Shown here: positions 37,101 through 47,971 of the stretch, piece by piece
Numbering within the stretch: the first letter of the stretch is position 1
How the letters are laid out: each line of letters starts with the position of its first letter
Assembly (NCBI RefSeq): GCF_000485595.1
Contig: NW_014577580.1
Location: forward strand, 23,790-87,789
Direction of reading: 5' to 3'
DNA from: Priapulus caudatus
Lineage: Eukaryota; Priapulida; Priapulimorpha; Priapulimorphida; Priapulidae
Length of the DNA stretch: 64,000 nt
The notes under the pieces: model-generated
What the model was told of the DNA's origin: nothing
Databases searched by the model: none
What the model saw: the letters and a program-made list of their open reading frames with translations, nothing else
Program-made: the position numbers and the translations under genes

Positions 37101-38135
37101 GCGTGTTAACTATCGGCTCGTGGGCGCACCACGGCTGGGAGATCGCGCTGTCCAACGTCACCTACTGCTTCTACTCGCAGTACTCGCACCAGGAGTGGGA
37201 GATCACGCGCTGCAACACGAAGATGCAGAGCGTGACGTTCGGTTCGTTTCCCGAACCGTTTCAAGATCTCAAGTTCATCGTCGACATGATGCGGCATTCG
37301 GCACCCTACGTCAAGATCGTCGTGCTGCCGTGCATCGCCATCGAGGCGATCGCGCTCGCCTCGTTCTTCCTGTGTATCGAATCTCGCGAGAGAATCACGA
37401 TGGCCATGCTGAATCTCGTCGTGCTGGCGATTCTGAACATGGACATGACCGCCATGATGCCCGTGAGATTTTCTAACGCCGTCCCGATCATAGGTACGTC
37501 TAGTGTACGCAATCGAACGGGAGAATGAACGAGATCCGTATATGTCTTGTTGTTGTGATGGCCGAGTTACGAGGTTATGAGAGTGGAGAAACGAGGGACG
37601 GGGGTCCATTCCCAGTATCCCAAGTAAATTTCTCAGTTCTTGGTCACGTCGTGAGACGATGGGGTAAAACTTGACTTTAATTTTAGCAGTTCTGAATATA
37701 AATACGTATAGTCCATCTGATTTTTTCGTTGCTCGCATTTCTCGTCTGCTTCCAGTTGCCATGTACGACCTGACGTTCTTCATGCTGGTGCTGTCGCTGC
37801 TCATGTCCGTCGTCGTGCTGGCTCTGCACCACCGCGTCGTCACGCGCTCCATGCCCGCCTGGACCCGCCTCGTCTTCATACAGCTCCTCGCACGAGTCCT
37901 CCTCGTCGACACCACCGGCGTGCTGCAGCGACCCGGCGATAAACAGCAGCTGTCGTCGCCGGAGGACGCCACCGTCGCGACTTCCGATTCCGGTAGCGAC
38001 GAGAAGGAGGCGTTGGACGCGATACAGAGAGAGTGGAAGCTGGTGGCGAGAGTCTTCGATAGGCTGATGTTTGTCGCGTTTTTCACCTGTTTCTTTATCG
38101 GTTGGTGCGTGTTCGGGAGCAAAGCGAGACGCTAG
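33292..38135 (+). CDS. Nicotinic acetylcholine receptor-like Cys-loop ion-channel subunit (complete, 6 exons)
   Basis: Exons 33292-33391, 34221-34363, 34818-34862, 35092-35201, 36958-37493 and 37756-38135 join to 1314 nt, 437 residues plus TAG. All introns are GT-AG and all phases agree. The 45-bp and 110-bp exons 3 and 4 are the canonical nicotinic sizes. Order: signal peptide (1-23), R-P-V-I-N-V-S, loop A W-R-P-D (about 124-127), Cys-loop C167-C181 with 13 residues between and the F-P-F-D core, loop B G-S-W, M1 with Pro-Cys at 257-258, M2 about 277-298, M3 about 313-336, a short ~75-residue cytoplasmic loop with an amphipathic helix, and M4 about 414-433. The vicinal cysteines of alpha subunits are absent. 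Glu at M2 -1' favours cation selectivity. Odd features: Val at 9', Asn at 7', Asp at 17', and Glu262 inside M1. Probably an orphan invertebrate non-alpha subunit in a pentamer; the ligand is unknown. Confidence 0.93.
33405..33451. repeat. Partial copy of intron-1 palindrome
   Basis: TAGCTCTCGTACTATAGCCC and the following bases match the left arm and centre of the palindrome at 33910-33987. Confidence 0.8.
33688..33731. repeat. 20-bp perfect hairpin in receptor intron 1
   Basis: Arm TATCAGGAGTTAATGAAGAC, a 4-nt loop GTTT, then the exact inverse. Confidence 0.9.
33910..33987. repeat. 78-bp perfect palindrome in receptor intron 1
   Basis: Two 38-bp arms around a 2-bp centre, starting TAGCTCTAGTACTATAGCCC. 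It is flanked by (TCA)n on both sides. A shorter copy lies at 34029-34093 and a half copy at 33405-33451. Confidence 0.92.
34029..34093. repeat. Second, left-truncated palindrome copy
   Basis: Right arm identical to 33950-33987; the left arm lacks its outer bases. Followed by (ATC)n. Confidence 0.9.
34141..34165. repeat. Interstitial telomeric repeat (CCCTAA)4
   Basis: Four perfect CCCTAA units inside an intron, so not a chromosome end. Confidence 0.95.
34221..34363 (+). CDS. Receptor exon 2 (start of ligand-binding domain)
   Basis: 2 bases plus 47 codons. Acceptor AAATAATAG, donor CTT|GTGAGT. Encodes [16 protein letters not shown], the N-terminal helix and first strand of Cys-loop receptors. 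Confidence 0.93.
34818..34862 (+). CDS. Receptor exon 3 (45 bp, loop D)
   Basis: 15 codons, [15 protein letters not shown], between TTTTCTTTTCAG and GTGAGT. The 45-bp size and the D-E start are conserved in nicotinic genes; the Trp is the loop D aromatic. Confidence 0.93.
35092..35201 (+). CDS. Receptor exon 4 (110 bp, loop A)
   Basis: Canonical 110-bp exon: V-W-Q-D, W-D-P, I-T-S-I-R, then [10 protein letters not shown]. Acceptor GTGCTTAG, donor AA|GTGTGT; the split codon completes as Asn. Confidence 0.93.
35301..36268. mobile_element. Non-autonomous TIR element in receptor intron 4
   Basis: Ends GGGGTAGATTCATCAACACG and the inverse of TTGATGAATCTCACCCC, with several internal subterminal words (GCGTACGC, GTTGATGAATCGCAC) repeated in both orientations. 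AGG flanks both ends, a possible 3-bp target duplication as in PIF/Harbinger, but this is tentative. Contains an ACGC microsatellite (35707-35890). No transposase. Confidence 0.65.
35707..35890. repeat. (ACGC)n microsatellite
   Basis: ACGCACGC runs with ACGTGTAC interruptions. Confidence 0.92.
36281..36515. repeat. (TATTG)n pentanucleotide microsatellite
   Basis: TGTAT units in receptor intron 4; the Tyr-Cys-Ile-Val-Leu frame it creates is not a gene. A short (ACTAA)n tract lies at 36649-36676. Confidence 0.95.
36958..37493 (+). CDS. Receptor exon 5 (Cys-loop, loops B/C, M1, M2)
   Basis: 1 base, 178 codons, 1 base. Acceptor TTTGTTTTCAG, donor ATAG|GTACGT. Contains the Cys-loop, G-S-W-A-H-H-G (loop B), a loop C region with C203 and C218 but no C-C pair, M1 with L-P-C, and M2 starting E-S-R-E-R-I-T. 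Confidence 0.94.
37756..38135 (+). CDS. Receptor exon 6 (M3, cytoplasmic loop, M4)
   Basis: 2 bases, 125 codons and TAG. Acceptor TCTGCTTCCAG. M3 begins V-A-M-Y-D-L-T and ends A-L-H-H-R, the family H-H-R after M3. An acidic Ser-rich loop, an amphipathic helix and M4 follow. Confidence 0.93.
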
Positions 38136-39720
38136 AAGAGTTGTTTTTATTCTGATTACGCGCAGCGCTTGTGCGATCATTATTTCGTGTTTAGATACTT
38201 TCGGAATTTGCATTATTCTACTCGCAATAGGTTTCTATATACTTCTTGTGACATATCGCAGAAACCTCGATTAGTATGATCTTATTCTTATGCAATAATT
38301 ATTAGTTATATATATTGTCTGATGGTAATGACCACTCTTTGCGACTGGACCACTGGTTACGACTGACCACTGGTTGCGACCAGATTTTGTAACCACTTTG
38401 AAGCTTGTAAGGTGGCATATACCAAAGGTTGCAATATTACCAATGCAATATTTCCAATCCGAGCTATTTACACTATTATAAGACGAATTGTAGACGATGG
38501 CATTGTAATTTCTATTAAAGACGCATATACATACGCAATATTACTATTATATACTATTATATTAATATTATACTATCGAGATTTTAATACAGTGCATTTG
38601 TAATTCTATTTTGTGGCATACGATGTGTATATTTTTGTGACGTATGCCATGTAACAACCGTAGATAGAAATACGCAGTGACAATGGTCAGATACACTGAA
38701 TAATCGTGCGTAAAACAAATCTTCCTGGCCTTTTGTCAATAGTTAAAATTCCACTGGTCACGTAGTTCTACTACACAGCGACAGCGCCTAGTATATATAT
38801 ATATATACATATACATATTGAAATGGATATGGATAGAACAATAAACATGATTTGTTACCTCCGTACGACTTTGTAAGCGGATCGCTCGACGTCTGTCTTT
38901 GATATTTGTTGTTTAAATCTATCGACACGTTTGCCGGCAATTCGCAGCGTGGTGCTCGGCCAAGTAACGCGGTCAGCAGCAAGGCACTGGCGTTCCACCG
39001 GTAATGCTGACCACCTGCGGAACATGGCGGCGGTCAGGGCTTAGCGTTTGTACAGCCAGCGTTGATGAAGAGGCTTTTGCTATTAGGTATCATAAGGCCA
39101 GGAAGGGCCAGCATACGCGCGTATGAAACTGCGGACATGGTTTCCACTAGCACATTTTCGCTCTAACCCGTACACCTATGTTGTACGGTAGCCCGCTTGG
39201 ACCGCCATGATGTAGCGTACGTGACTACGTCTGCGTTTCGTAGACTCATACAGGATGAGTGTGGCTTGTATTTCGTGCGAAGTTTTTGCCGCGTTTTGTG
39301 ATGTCTGTCTGTTGTGTCGCGGTCGCCTCTCGCTTGCGTTTTGCCTCTGTCTCCGCTTTCTCCTACCCCCTCTTTTCCCGTTTCTATATCTTACATACAC
39401 ACATCACACACACACACACGCACGTACGCACTCACGCGCCCAAGCGTGCGGGTACGCCTACGCGTACGCATATTCATACACACACGCACATACACATGCA
39501 TGCACATACACATTCATTATTACCGGCGTGTGTTTGAGTGTTGGTTTGTGGGTTTGTGGGTTTGTGTACGCTCGCTGATTGGCTGATTGGCCCGCCACCG
39601 CCGCCGCCGCCGCGCCGGAACCGCCTGTATCATACATAGTCCATGAGCCAGACCCCAAAATTTCATGGATTGGTACCACCTGGGGTGGCAAATTCTCACC
39701 ATGTTTTTTTGATAGGCCTA
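38136..39720. other. 3' flank of receptor and intergenic DNA
   Basis: No further exon seen. CA/ACGC microsatellite at 39395-39530, GTTTGTGG repeats at 39541-39566 and a CCG run at 39594-39612. Confidence 0.6.
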
Positions 39721-39721
39721 T

Positions 39722-40640
39722 ATCCATAGATGAAAAAAAAACGTGAGCCCCGCCCAGCATCCACAGCTTAGTGGTAGTAATGATCTCTTTAATGTGGATG
39801 ACCGCGTCAGACGTCGGACCCAAAATCTAGGGGTAGGGGAAATGAAAAACTCAATATATTTTTTACTAATTGTTCAATTGTTACAAATGACCACTCAAAA
39901 TGTTTAAGATGTTATTCTCTACACACTGCTATATGTTATATGCTGATATGCTATTCATGTCGGTCACCAGAGGTCAAAAGGTCAAGAAATTTGACCCCTG
40001 CTTAAAATCGGACCATGTGCCCAAAAAACAACCACAGTTACCACACCAATTGGATTCTCTCAACTAAATTGGGTTCAAATGGTAGATAAAAGATGTCCAA
40101 GTCATGTTTATGCCTGAAAATGTGAACTTTATTTATTTCTGAGCTACAGTATGAAACGTAGTTTGATACATTTCAAAAACGGCAATTTTTTGGGCCGAAA
40201 ATTGCACAACATGTAAGATGTCAATATGCTCGTAATTTGTTGCGATTATTTGACATATTACCAATACTAATGTCAAATACTACATGAAGATAAGTTTCTA
40301 TCAAGTTAATAGAAGTTTGGCATACCAAGGTCATCTGTGGTTAAGGCCAAGGTCATCGCCATACCGCTAACCAGTAAAACCTTGTTTTTACATGTTTTTA
40401 AAAGACTTTAGACCTAAAACGTACATGTACAATATAATGATCATCGCTAATTACATATAGTTTAAAATAGATGTAAATACCTGCTATAAAATGTAGGTAA
40501 AAGTAGGTGAGCTACATAGATGTAGGCTTAAATCAGGTTCAGGGCCAAGGTGGTTGTCAAAAGATATGCCACTACATTATATGCCCCTTTAAAAGTCTCT
40601 GGGGTCAATATTTCACTTTCAACACTTTGCATGGTAGGCC
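39722..40640. mobile_element. Left inverted arm of the nuclease-transposon nest
   Basis: Reverse complement of 48339-49232 with few differences. It contains the 3' non-coding flank of the minus-strand nuclease frame (40792-42950). A shorter inverted match (about 39840-39960) also occurs at 42970-43075. Confidence 0.88.
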
Positions 40641-40791
40641 TACCAATGTTCTGAACGCACACAGCCTGTACCAAGGGGAAAAATGTAAAAGAAATGAAAC
40701 CTTTGCACTATACTACTACTCTACTCTACATCGGACGCACTGGCATTATTATCATCATCATCATCATATGCTTCCAATTCAGTCATGTCAT

Positions 40792-42950
40792 CTACCTCCT
40801 CCTCCTCTGCTGGTTACTGCATGTTTGCAGCTTGCAGAGATAGGTGCACTTCATCTTGTTCTGAAGGCAAGAACAGCTCTCTTCTGTGCAGTCCCTTGGA
40901 CAGTTGCAAGCAATTAATTGCATCACAGCCTCAAGGGCGGGTGGTGCATCTCCCCAGTCAATCACTAACTCCCCATCTACTTCCTTCCATCCATGGCCAA
41001 TTGGAGAAGGAATGTCTGAATTCCTTTCCATGCATCTCTTCCATATGGCACATTGATAGTTTGCTCTCTTGCAATGATTAAGCAAAGAAGTGTCGCAGGG
41101 CGGAAGTTGCCAAGATTCAACCTCACATTTTGCGCAGAACATGTTGAAGTGAAATTCATTAATGTTGTGAGTGGCCGTCCTCGCACTGTAAAGGTCACAT
41201 GTCAGTGCCTCTAAGTCTTGGAACAGTTCTGCTGAAACATCCCATGACTGGCCTAGGGCTCGTATGGTATTAATGTGTCGCTCAGGGTTCAGCAGCCGAA
41301 GAGCTGAAACCTTACCCCGGCCAGCAAAGCTGCTAACGGTGTTGCACCCTGTAAACGTGTGGAGACCAAGGAGGCAAGCACATTTGTCGAGACCAAGGGC
41401 ATCTGCGGCTTTCTTAACCTCGACATACTCAGTGCGGGTCTTGGACCCAGTCTTGAAGTATAGTGCGCATGTTAACTGTGGTGTAAATGCCATTCCCAGA
41501 ATGAAGACATCGGTGTCGGGTGACACAATCACAGCAGCTGCTAGACCAGATGCAGCACAGTGCTTGGCATGGAGAAGTAGTCTGGTATCTGCTTCTTCTT
41601 GGCTGCTTGACAGATCTTCAACATCAGAGATGGAGTTCTTTGTAAGTCTGGTGCATCGGTCTCCATGGGTAACAAACAGCTCCTTGCCATCCAGTCTGTC
41701 GAGATTCTCATGCCTCCAGTCATTCACCAAGAAGTCAATGAGTTGTGATTTGTTGTTACCGCTCTGTAAGAAGCTCTTCCACTGTTTCATCCTATGGCCA
41801 CATGCAATGTTACCAAATGTCATAGCACTCTTAGACCCTCTATTTAGACGCTCAGCGTTCTTAATAGAGTTCTGTCGGTACACGTCAAATACAACATCGA
41901 TTCGGCGGTTGACCTTTCCCTCCCTGAGGACCGCAGAGAGGATAGTTTTTGAGGCTTCTCCAAAAGAAGCATTGCTTGTATTGGCCAGCAGCTTCTGAAC
42001 CATGGCCATACCATCAATGATGCAGGCCGAGTTTGCAGGGATAGTATTTCAACTAGCGCACAAACATCCTGTTTATCCCTCTTGATTCTTGGTGTACTAA
42101 GATCAGGGTGATGGAACGATCTCTCACTTCCAAGTGTAGCTCGCAATAGCCTCAGGAACAAACTCCTGTACTCAGCCGTAAGGTAGCGTCTGTGGACTGC
42201 ATTGGGCTTGAGACTGAAACCTTTTGTGCCGCCTGGGGTCTGTGTGTCCTTGTTCACCGTCTCCTCGATGGTCTGGTCAACAGGAATCCTTCCAAATAGA
42301 TTTTCTGCTCCCATTTGCACAGAAAATCCACCATTTCTCAGGTGCTCCAAGGCGTCCGGGTGTTCTTGTGGAAGATTCATCATCTCGGCGTAGTACGTGC
42401 TGAGATACCTGGCATAGTTGTGATTATCATAGTCAAAGCACCATGGAATCATGGCATGTATGGATGAAAGATGTAAGTTCCAATTACCCTCTCTAGATGC
42501 ACGCAAGATGCTTAACATGACATCCACGGTGTCCAGGTATGAAATCCAAAATGTCGCTAGGGCCCCTCCATGTTGGCGAAGATGATCCTGATAGCTTTGG
42601 AAACGCTTTACCAAGGATACAAAGACAGGGTTATGAAGGGTTTCTGTGAAAGACCCCTGGCATACATCCTGAGAAAACATGTCAATCGGATCTGATATGC
42701 CTGCCACTTCATTTGTACCCTCCATTCCCTCAAAGGCCTCAAACTCTTTCCAGGCAAGACGCTGCAATGCCTCATACAACAATTTGTGAAACCTGACTGC
42801 GCGATTGTATCGCTTACCAGCAAGAACCCCTTCAACAGAGCCTTCGGCTATGACACCAGATTCAATGTACAGGTTCCTCAACCCTGCATCTTGGAAACGC
42901 TTCCCTATGATGTTCAACAGTGTGCACAAGGTATGAAATGTACCTAACCT
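40792..42950 (-). pseudogene. Transposon-type PIN/XPG-like nuclease with CXC domain, copy X (one frameshift)
   Basis: Two overlapping minus-strand frames form one protein of about 700 residues. The upstream part (42929-42030) has N-Y-A-R-Y-L, H-P-D-A-L-E-H-L, D-Q-T-I-E-E-T and T-P-G-G-T-K-G-F. A shift near 42010-42040 leads into the downstream part (42009-40792) with E-E-A-D-T-R, S-P-D-T-D-V, F-T-G-C-N-T-V-S-S-F-A-G, and finally a cysteine-rich C-x-C ... C-x-L-C-K-L-Q-T-C tail like tesmin/TSO1 CXC domains. E-(x)-E-A-D, D-T-D and the helix-hairpin-like G-(R)-G-K follow the order of FEN/XPG nucleases. Such proteins are known as repetitive, uncharacterised families in many invertebrates. I infer a DNA-transposon protein, possibly Academ-like, but cannot prove the superfamily. 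Confidence 0.75.
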
Positions 42951-43082
42951 AGGAATTATTTCAGAGAAGTTGGCGCATATAACATATAGCAGTGTGTAGG
43001 GAATAACATCTTAAACATTTTGAGTGGTCATTTGTAACAATTAGACAATTGGTAAAAAATATATTGAGTTTTTCATTTGTCA

Positions 43083-43842
43083 CCCGACACCGATGTCTTC
43101 ATTCTGGGAATGGCATTTACACCACAGTTAACATGCGCACTATACTTCAAGACTGGGTCCAAGACCCGCACTGAGTATGTCGAGGTTAAGAAAGCCGCAG
43201 ATGCCCTTGGTCTCGACAAATGTGCTTGCCTCCTTGGTCTCCACTCGTTTACAGGGTGCAACACCGTTAGCAGCTTTGCTGGCCGGGGTAAGGTTTCAGC
43301 TCTTCGGCTGCTGAACCTTGAGCAACAAATTAATACCTTACGAGCCCTAGGCCAGACATGGGATGTTTCAGCAGAACTGTTTCAAGACTTAAAGGCATTG
43401 ACATGTGACCTTTACAGTGCGAGGACGGCCACTCACAACATTAATGAATTTCACTTCAACATGTTCTGCGCAAAAAAAGGCGAGGTTGAATCTTGGCAAC
43501 TTCCGCCCTGCGACACTTCTTTGTCTAATCATTGCAAGAGAGCAAACTATCAATGTGCCATATGGAAGAGATGCATGGAAAGGAATTCAGACATTCCTTC
43601 TCCAATTGGCAATGGATGGAAGGAAGTAGAGGGGGAGTTAGTGATTGACTGGGGAGATGCACCACCCGCCCTTAAGGCTGTGATGCAATTAATTGCTTGC
43701 AACTGTCCAAGGGACTGCACAGAGGAGAACTGTTCTTGCCTTCAGAACATGATAAAGTGCACCTATCTCTGCAAGCTGCAAACATGCAGTGACCAACAGG
43801 AGGAGGAGGAGGTAGATGACATGACTGAATTGGAAGCATATA

Positions 43843-43883
<41 letters not shown>

Positions 43884-43919
43884 AGTGCCATGCAGTGCGT
43901 CCGATGTAGAGTAGAGTAG
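43083..43919 (+). pseudogene. Same nuclease/CXC family, copy Y, 5'-truncated
   Basis: Plus strand, about 278 residues. It starts abruptly at D-T-D-V within the nuclease core, joined to sequence otherwise found at the 3' non-coding end (39840-39960 inverted), so the first half is missing. From there to the stop it is open and about 95% identical to copy X. It contains L-L-G-L-H-S-F-T-G-C-N-T and the CXC tail, plus a C-terminal run of about 13 aspartates from (GAT)n. Inverted relative to copy X. Confidence 0.8.
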
Positions 43920-43989
43920 TAGTATAGTGCAAAGGTTTCATTTCTTTTACATTTTTCCCCTTGGTACAGGCTGTGTGTGTTCAGAACAT

Positions 43990-44950
43990 TGGTAGGCCTA
44001 CATGATCCTTCGCGGTCAGTGCTATCACCAGTAAAGTTAACTTGCTTGCTTTTGAACATTTGGACTTCCTTTCCGAGCGGGTGGCGGCTCTTGATGCTTA
44101 ACGGGTTATACTGGTCTGCTACAATATCGATTCGAGACGGCCAGGCGTGTGGCAGTGTTCTCAATGCTCTGCAGGACCCTGGAGACAAATTCATTAAAAG
44201 TTGACCCCTCTGGAAGGACTGCAGCCTGCGCTCGGATGATCACTGAAAGATCAACAACGAGACCTTTGACATTTGTTGGACTTGGTGTAACCGCGTTTTC
44301 GGTGATGTCAGCCAAAATCTGTGACTTTGAACTGTGATAAGGGTTCCATCCCTTTTTGATGAAGCACTCAGGTAATTCGGTTATCTCCCCCTCGAAAAGT
44401 TTCTTTGTCTCCGATTCACGGTTCTTGCAAGCATCTCTCAATTTGTTGAACAGTTGCTGGGTGACCTTGATGCGAGGGTTCTCAAATCCGACATCATCGG
44501 CACTGCTTGGGAGCTTCAGCATGTTTCTTTTTACCTTTGATTTGATAACATCTTCACTTCCATAGACGAATCTAGTGCGACGAAACTCGTCATACTGTTG
44601 CACTCCAATTGTGAACACCCTTCCTGCATCATCGACAATGACCTCTGGGAAGATATAAGAGGAATTCAGTCTTCTAAACAATTCTGAGGTAAATGGATTG
44701 ATAAGAATTTTACTGTAAACTTTTTGACAGTCTGATATAAACTTGGGGATAAAGGAAGGGGTGATCTCCTTGTGACCTTGAGCTAATGTAGGCCCCTCTA
44801 TTGCAGACAAATATTGGTGAATTTCTGGCAGGCAAGTTCAAGCTTACGAAGATATTCTTTGTCCTCGCGATTTACGAGATCAATGTACCCAGCCGTTGAT
44901 TTGATTTTCTTGTTGTTGTGTTCTTGTGCTTGGTCCAGGGCTATCTTAGA
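43990..44950 (-). pseudogene. Nuclease/CXC family, second subfamily, middle fragment W
   Basis: Minus strand. From 44950: S-K-I-A-L-D-Q-A-Q-E-H-N-N (the family D-Q-x-x-E pattern), then after a frameshift near 44830 an open frame (44810-44106) rich in K/R/E. A second shift near 44150 is followed by S-R-I-D-I-V-A-D-Q-Y, equivalent to the V-D-V-V-F-D-V-Y segment of copy X. It lacks the nuclease core, being cut by copy Y at 43990. Clearly diverged from X/Y. Confidence 0.65.
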
Positions 44951-44952
44951 GA

Positions 44953-45207
44953 ATGCATTGCCTTATGCATTTATGGGGTAACATCCTCACTCAGATCCCC
45001 AGCCCGCCTCTTGCGATGTGTGGATGGAAACTCTATCAGAACCAACTCCACATTCAATGGACCACGGACGCAGCAAGACCAAACCTCGAGATCGTGACTG
45101 GCATTTGTTGCTGCCGAACACTCAAGTGCCAGTCATGCAAATGCGCTAAGAACAATGTCATGTGTCTTTCTTTCTGCACATGCACCAGAAAGTGCAAAAA
45201 TCTCTAA
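44953..45207 (+). pseudogene. Orphan CXC-type cysteine-rich C-terminus
   Basis: Plus strand. W-(T)-T-D-A-A-R-P followed by about 12 Cys in 38 residues (C-C-C, C-x-x-C-x-C, C-x-C-x-x-K-C), as in the C-terminal domain of the same protein family, and a stop. It abuts fragment W in opposite orientation. Confidence 0.6.
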
Positions 45208-45845
45208 TTGAAGCATGTACAGAATGATATGCAGTCAGTGTGGGCTGTGTATGTAACAAGTGACCGAGGACGATTGCAGACTGTCAGTCTGTCAGATTTT
45301 GACTACGTGTACTACTACCAGGTGAAACCGAATTTCCAGGGGTCTGAAAGTGTATCATGTGTATCTAATAAATTCTTTGACCTCAAAACCCCAAAATTGA
45401 CTAACTTTTTTGAGAAAATAGCCGAGATATGTGAAAACCCATTTTCGGGCCCGCGAGGTGAACCCGAAGGAACGATATCACGTGACCTATGACAAATTTA
45501 AATTCCAAACCACGCCCAATCGATTCCTTGATGTTTAAACCCCCAAAATCGACTCTAACTTTGCGCAAATCGACCAAAGAAGGGTAAAGATATGGCAAAT
45601 AACAGTTTCGGGTCCCTTACCGGGCCCATAGGGGAGGGGGGGGTTTCCCGGGGTCAAATTTTTGGGCTCCTCAAAAAAATTCTTAGTGAGAACATATGAC
45701 AACCAGATTTGACCCTATAAAATGTCTTTCATAATTTGCAGATTTGGGCTCTGTTACGTGCATAAGCCTCCTGACTAGGTACGCAATATCTGCGTCTGGC
45801 TCTTGGACTAACAGGTTATAGTACAGTCGGTAGGTCAGAATATCA
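45208..45845. repeat. Degenerate tandem repeats flanking the transposon nest
   Basis: Two diverged ~160-bp units of the type CCCCAAAAT(T/C)GACT...(A/G)AGATATG. No coding signal. Confidence 0.5.
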
Positions 45846-45847
45846 TC

Positions 45848-45925
45848 TAAATCGTTCAAATTGTGAAAAAAGTGTGAAAATTGGTACACTTCATACTTTT
45901 GTATGCTCTTTCATTCAAAAGCAGA
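45848..45925 (+). pseudogene. Inverted fragment matching the 5' side of copy V
   Basis: Reverse complement of about 50520-50605, including GTACACTT-CATACTTTTGTATGC and TTCAT-TAAAAGCAG-ACAC. Confidence 0.75.
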
Positions 45926-45949
45926 CACACGCGATCCACCTACAACTTC

Positions 45950-46330
45950 GGCCGCCATCTTGAATTCAAAAATGGCCGCCGTCATTTCTTAAAAATAGCT
46001 ATATCTCGGTTAATAATCTTTGTACAGACTTGAAAATTGACTGACAGACGTAATTTGGGTTACTATTTCATACAACAACGTGATGCATGTGATTCAAGGG
46101 CGTTTTCGGCCACCATCTTGAAATTCAAACATGGCCGCCGTCATTTCTTAAAAATAGCTATATCTCGGTTAATAATCTTCGTACAGACTTGAAAATTGAC
46201 TGACAGACGTAATTTGGGTTACTATTTCATACAACAACGTGATGCATGTGAATCCAAGAGCGTTTTGGCCACCATCTTGGATTCAAAATGGCCACCATAA
46301 AATTACAAACTTAGCAATTTTTCGTTCACG
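45950..46330. repeat. ~158-bp tandem repeat, left array
   Basis: Units start at 45950, 46108 and 46267 with GGCC(G/A)CCATCTTG. Each contains TAGCTATATCTCGGTTAATA and GACTGACAGACGTAATTTGG. The same units occur inverted at 47972-48300. Confidence 0.9.
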
Positions 46331-46790
46331 CGAAGATATAGGACGTGAAAATTTGCAGACGGCGCAGGTTAATAAGCTCTCATATTAAAAAAGACACACA
46401 AGTTCCAATTATAATTACAGCGGCCATATTGAATTCAACATGGCCGCCATCACATTTTACTCTGTGCTTCAAAATGATCAATGACATAGTATAACAGATA
46501 CAAACAAACATGGTGAAAATGTTGAATTACCGATTTTTCTCAGTATATAACAAACACGTTCAATGCCAAACTGGCAATCGGAATCCCCAGTGTGAGAGAG
46601 AGATAATTCAAGACAACAAGTTGTAGTATACAGTACACAAGAACATGCATGGCAAGCTAAATAATACTATTGTTTAAGTTAAAACAAATGTCTCGAAACT
46701 GCATTGTCCACAAGTTGTCGCAGATTGTCACTCAGTGCGCGTAACATGAGACCTGCACAAACACAAATATAGTACTTGTATGTACAGTAT
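46331..46790. other. No gene recognised
   Basis: AT-rich spacer between the 158-bp repeats and the minisatellite. Confidence 0.5.
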
Positions 46791-46794
46791 AGTA

Positions 46795-47745
46795 TCTGTT
46801 ATGTGCGTGCGTTATCGCGGGCGTATAGGTATCTGTTATGTGCGTGCATGCGTGCTCGCGCGCGTATATAGCTATCTGTTATGTGCGTGCGTGCTTGCGC
46901 GCGTATATAGCTAATCTGTTATGTGCTTGCGTGCGTTCTCGCGGCGGCGTATAGGTACCTGTTATGTGCATGTGTGCTCGCGCGCGTATATAGCTATCTG
47001 TTATGTGCGTGCGTGCGTCTCGCGGGCGTATAGGTATCTGTTATGTGCGTGCGTGCTCGCACGCGTATATAGCTTTTGTTATGTGCGTGCGTGCGTTCTC
47101 GCGGGCGTATAGGTATCTGTTATGTGCGTGCATGCGTGCTCGCGCGCGTATATAGCTATCTGTTATGTGCGTGCGTGCTTGCGCGCGTATATAGCTATCT
47201 GTTATGTGCGTGCGTGCGTTCTCGCGGGCGTATAGGTACCTGTTATGTGCATGCGTGCTCGCGCGCGTATATAGCTATCTGTTATGTGCGTGCGTGCGTT
47301 CTCGCGGGCGTATAGGTATCTGTTATGTGCGTGCGTGCTCGCACGCGTATATAGCTTTTGTTATGTGCGTGCGTGCGTTCTCGCGGGCCGTATACGGTAC
47401 CTGTTATGTGCGTGCGTGCTCGCGCGCGTATATAGCTTTCCTGTTATGTGGCGTGGCGTTCTCGCCGGGCGTATAGGTACCTGTTATGTTCGTGCGTGCT
47501 CGTGCGCGTATATAGCTTCTGTTATGTGCGTGCGTGCGTTCTCGCGGGCGTATAGGTACCTGTTATGTGCGTGCGTGCTCGCGCGCGTATAGGTACCTGT
47601 TATGGCGTGCGTGCTCGCGCGGTATATAGCTTCTGTTATCGTGCGGCGTGCTCGTGCGGTATATAGCTATCTGTTATGTGCGTGCGTGCGTTCTGCGCGG
47701 CGTATAGCTATATCTGTTATGTGCGTGCGGCGTGCTCGCGCGCGT
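46795..47745. repeat. CTGTTATGTGCGTGCGTGC minisatellite, ~39-41 bp units alternating
   Basis: About 24 units. Type 1 ends GTTCTCGCGGGCGTATAGGT and type 2 ends GCTCGCGCGCGTATATAGCT; they mostly alternate (period ~80 bp). The C-V-R-A-F-S-R-A-Y / C-A-C-V-L-A-R-V-Y frames are translations of the repeat. Confidence 0.95.
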
Positions 47746-47971
47746 GAGTTTTGAACTGCTTGTGTACACGTCGCGTTTACTTGAAGAACGGCACGTTGAA
47801 AATGCGTGTTTAGAACTCCACGATAAAATGCGTGTTTTTCCATCGTTCCAACGCGTGTTGGCATACGGCACGTGTCGACTTGGCCGGATGGTATTAACCT
47901 GCGCCAGTCGGCAAATTTTCACGTCTCTATTCTTCGTGAATGGAAATATTGCCTAAGTTTGTAATTTTTAT

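Noticed and set aside
37106-38122. 338-codon minus-strand frame opposite the receptor
   Set aside because: Antisense shadow of receptor exons 5 and 6; it crosses an intron and has no family motif.
41264-41998. 244-codon plus-strand frame
   Set aside because: Antisense of nuclease copy X, which has clear motifs on the minus strand.
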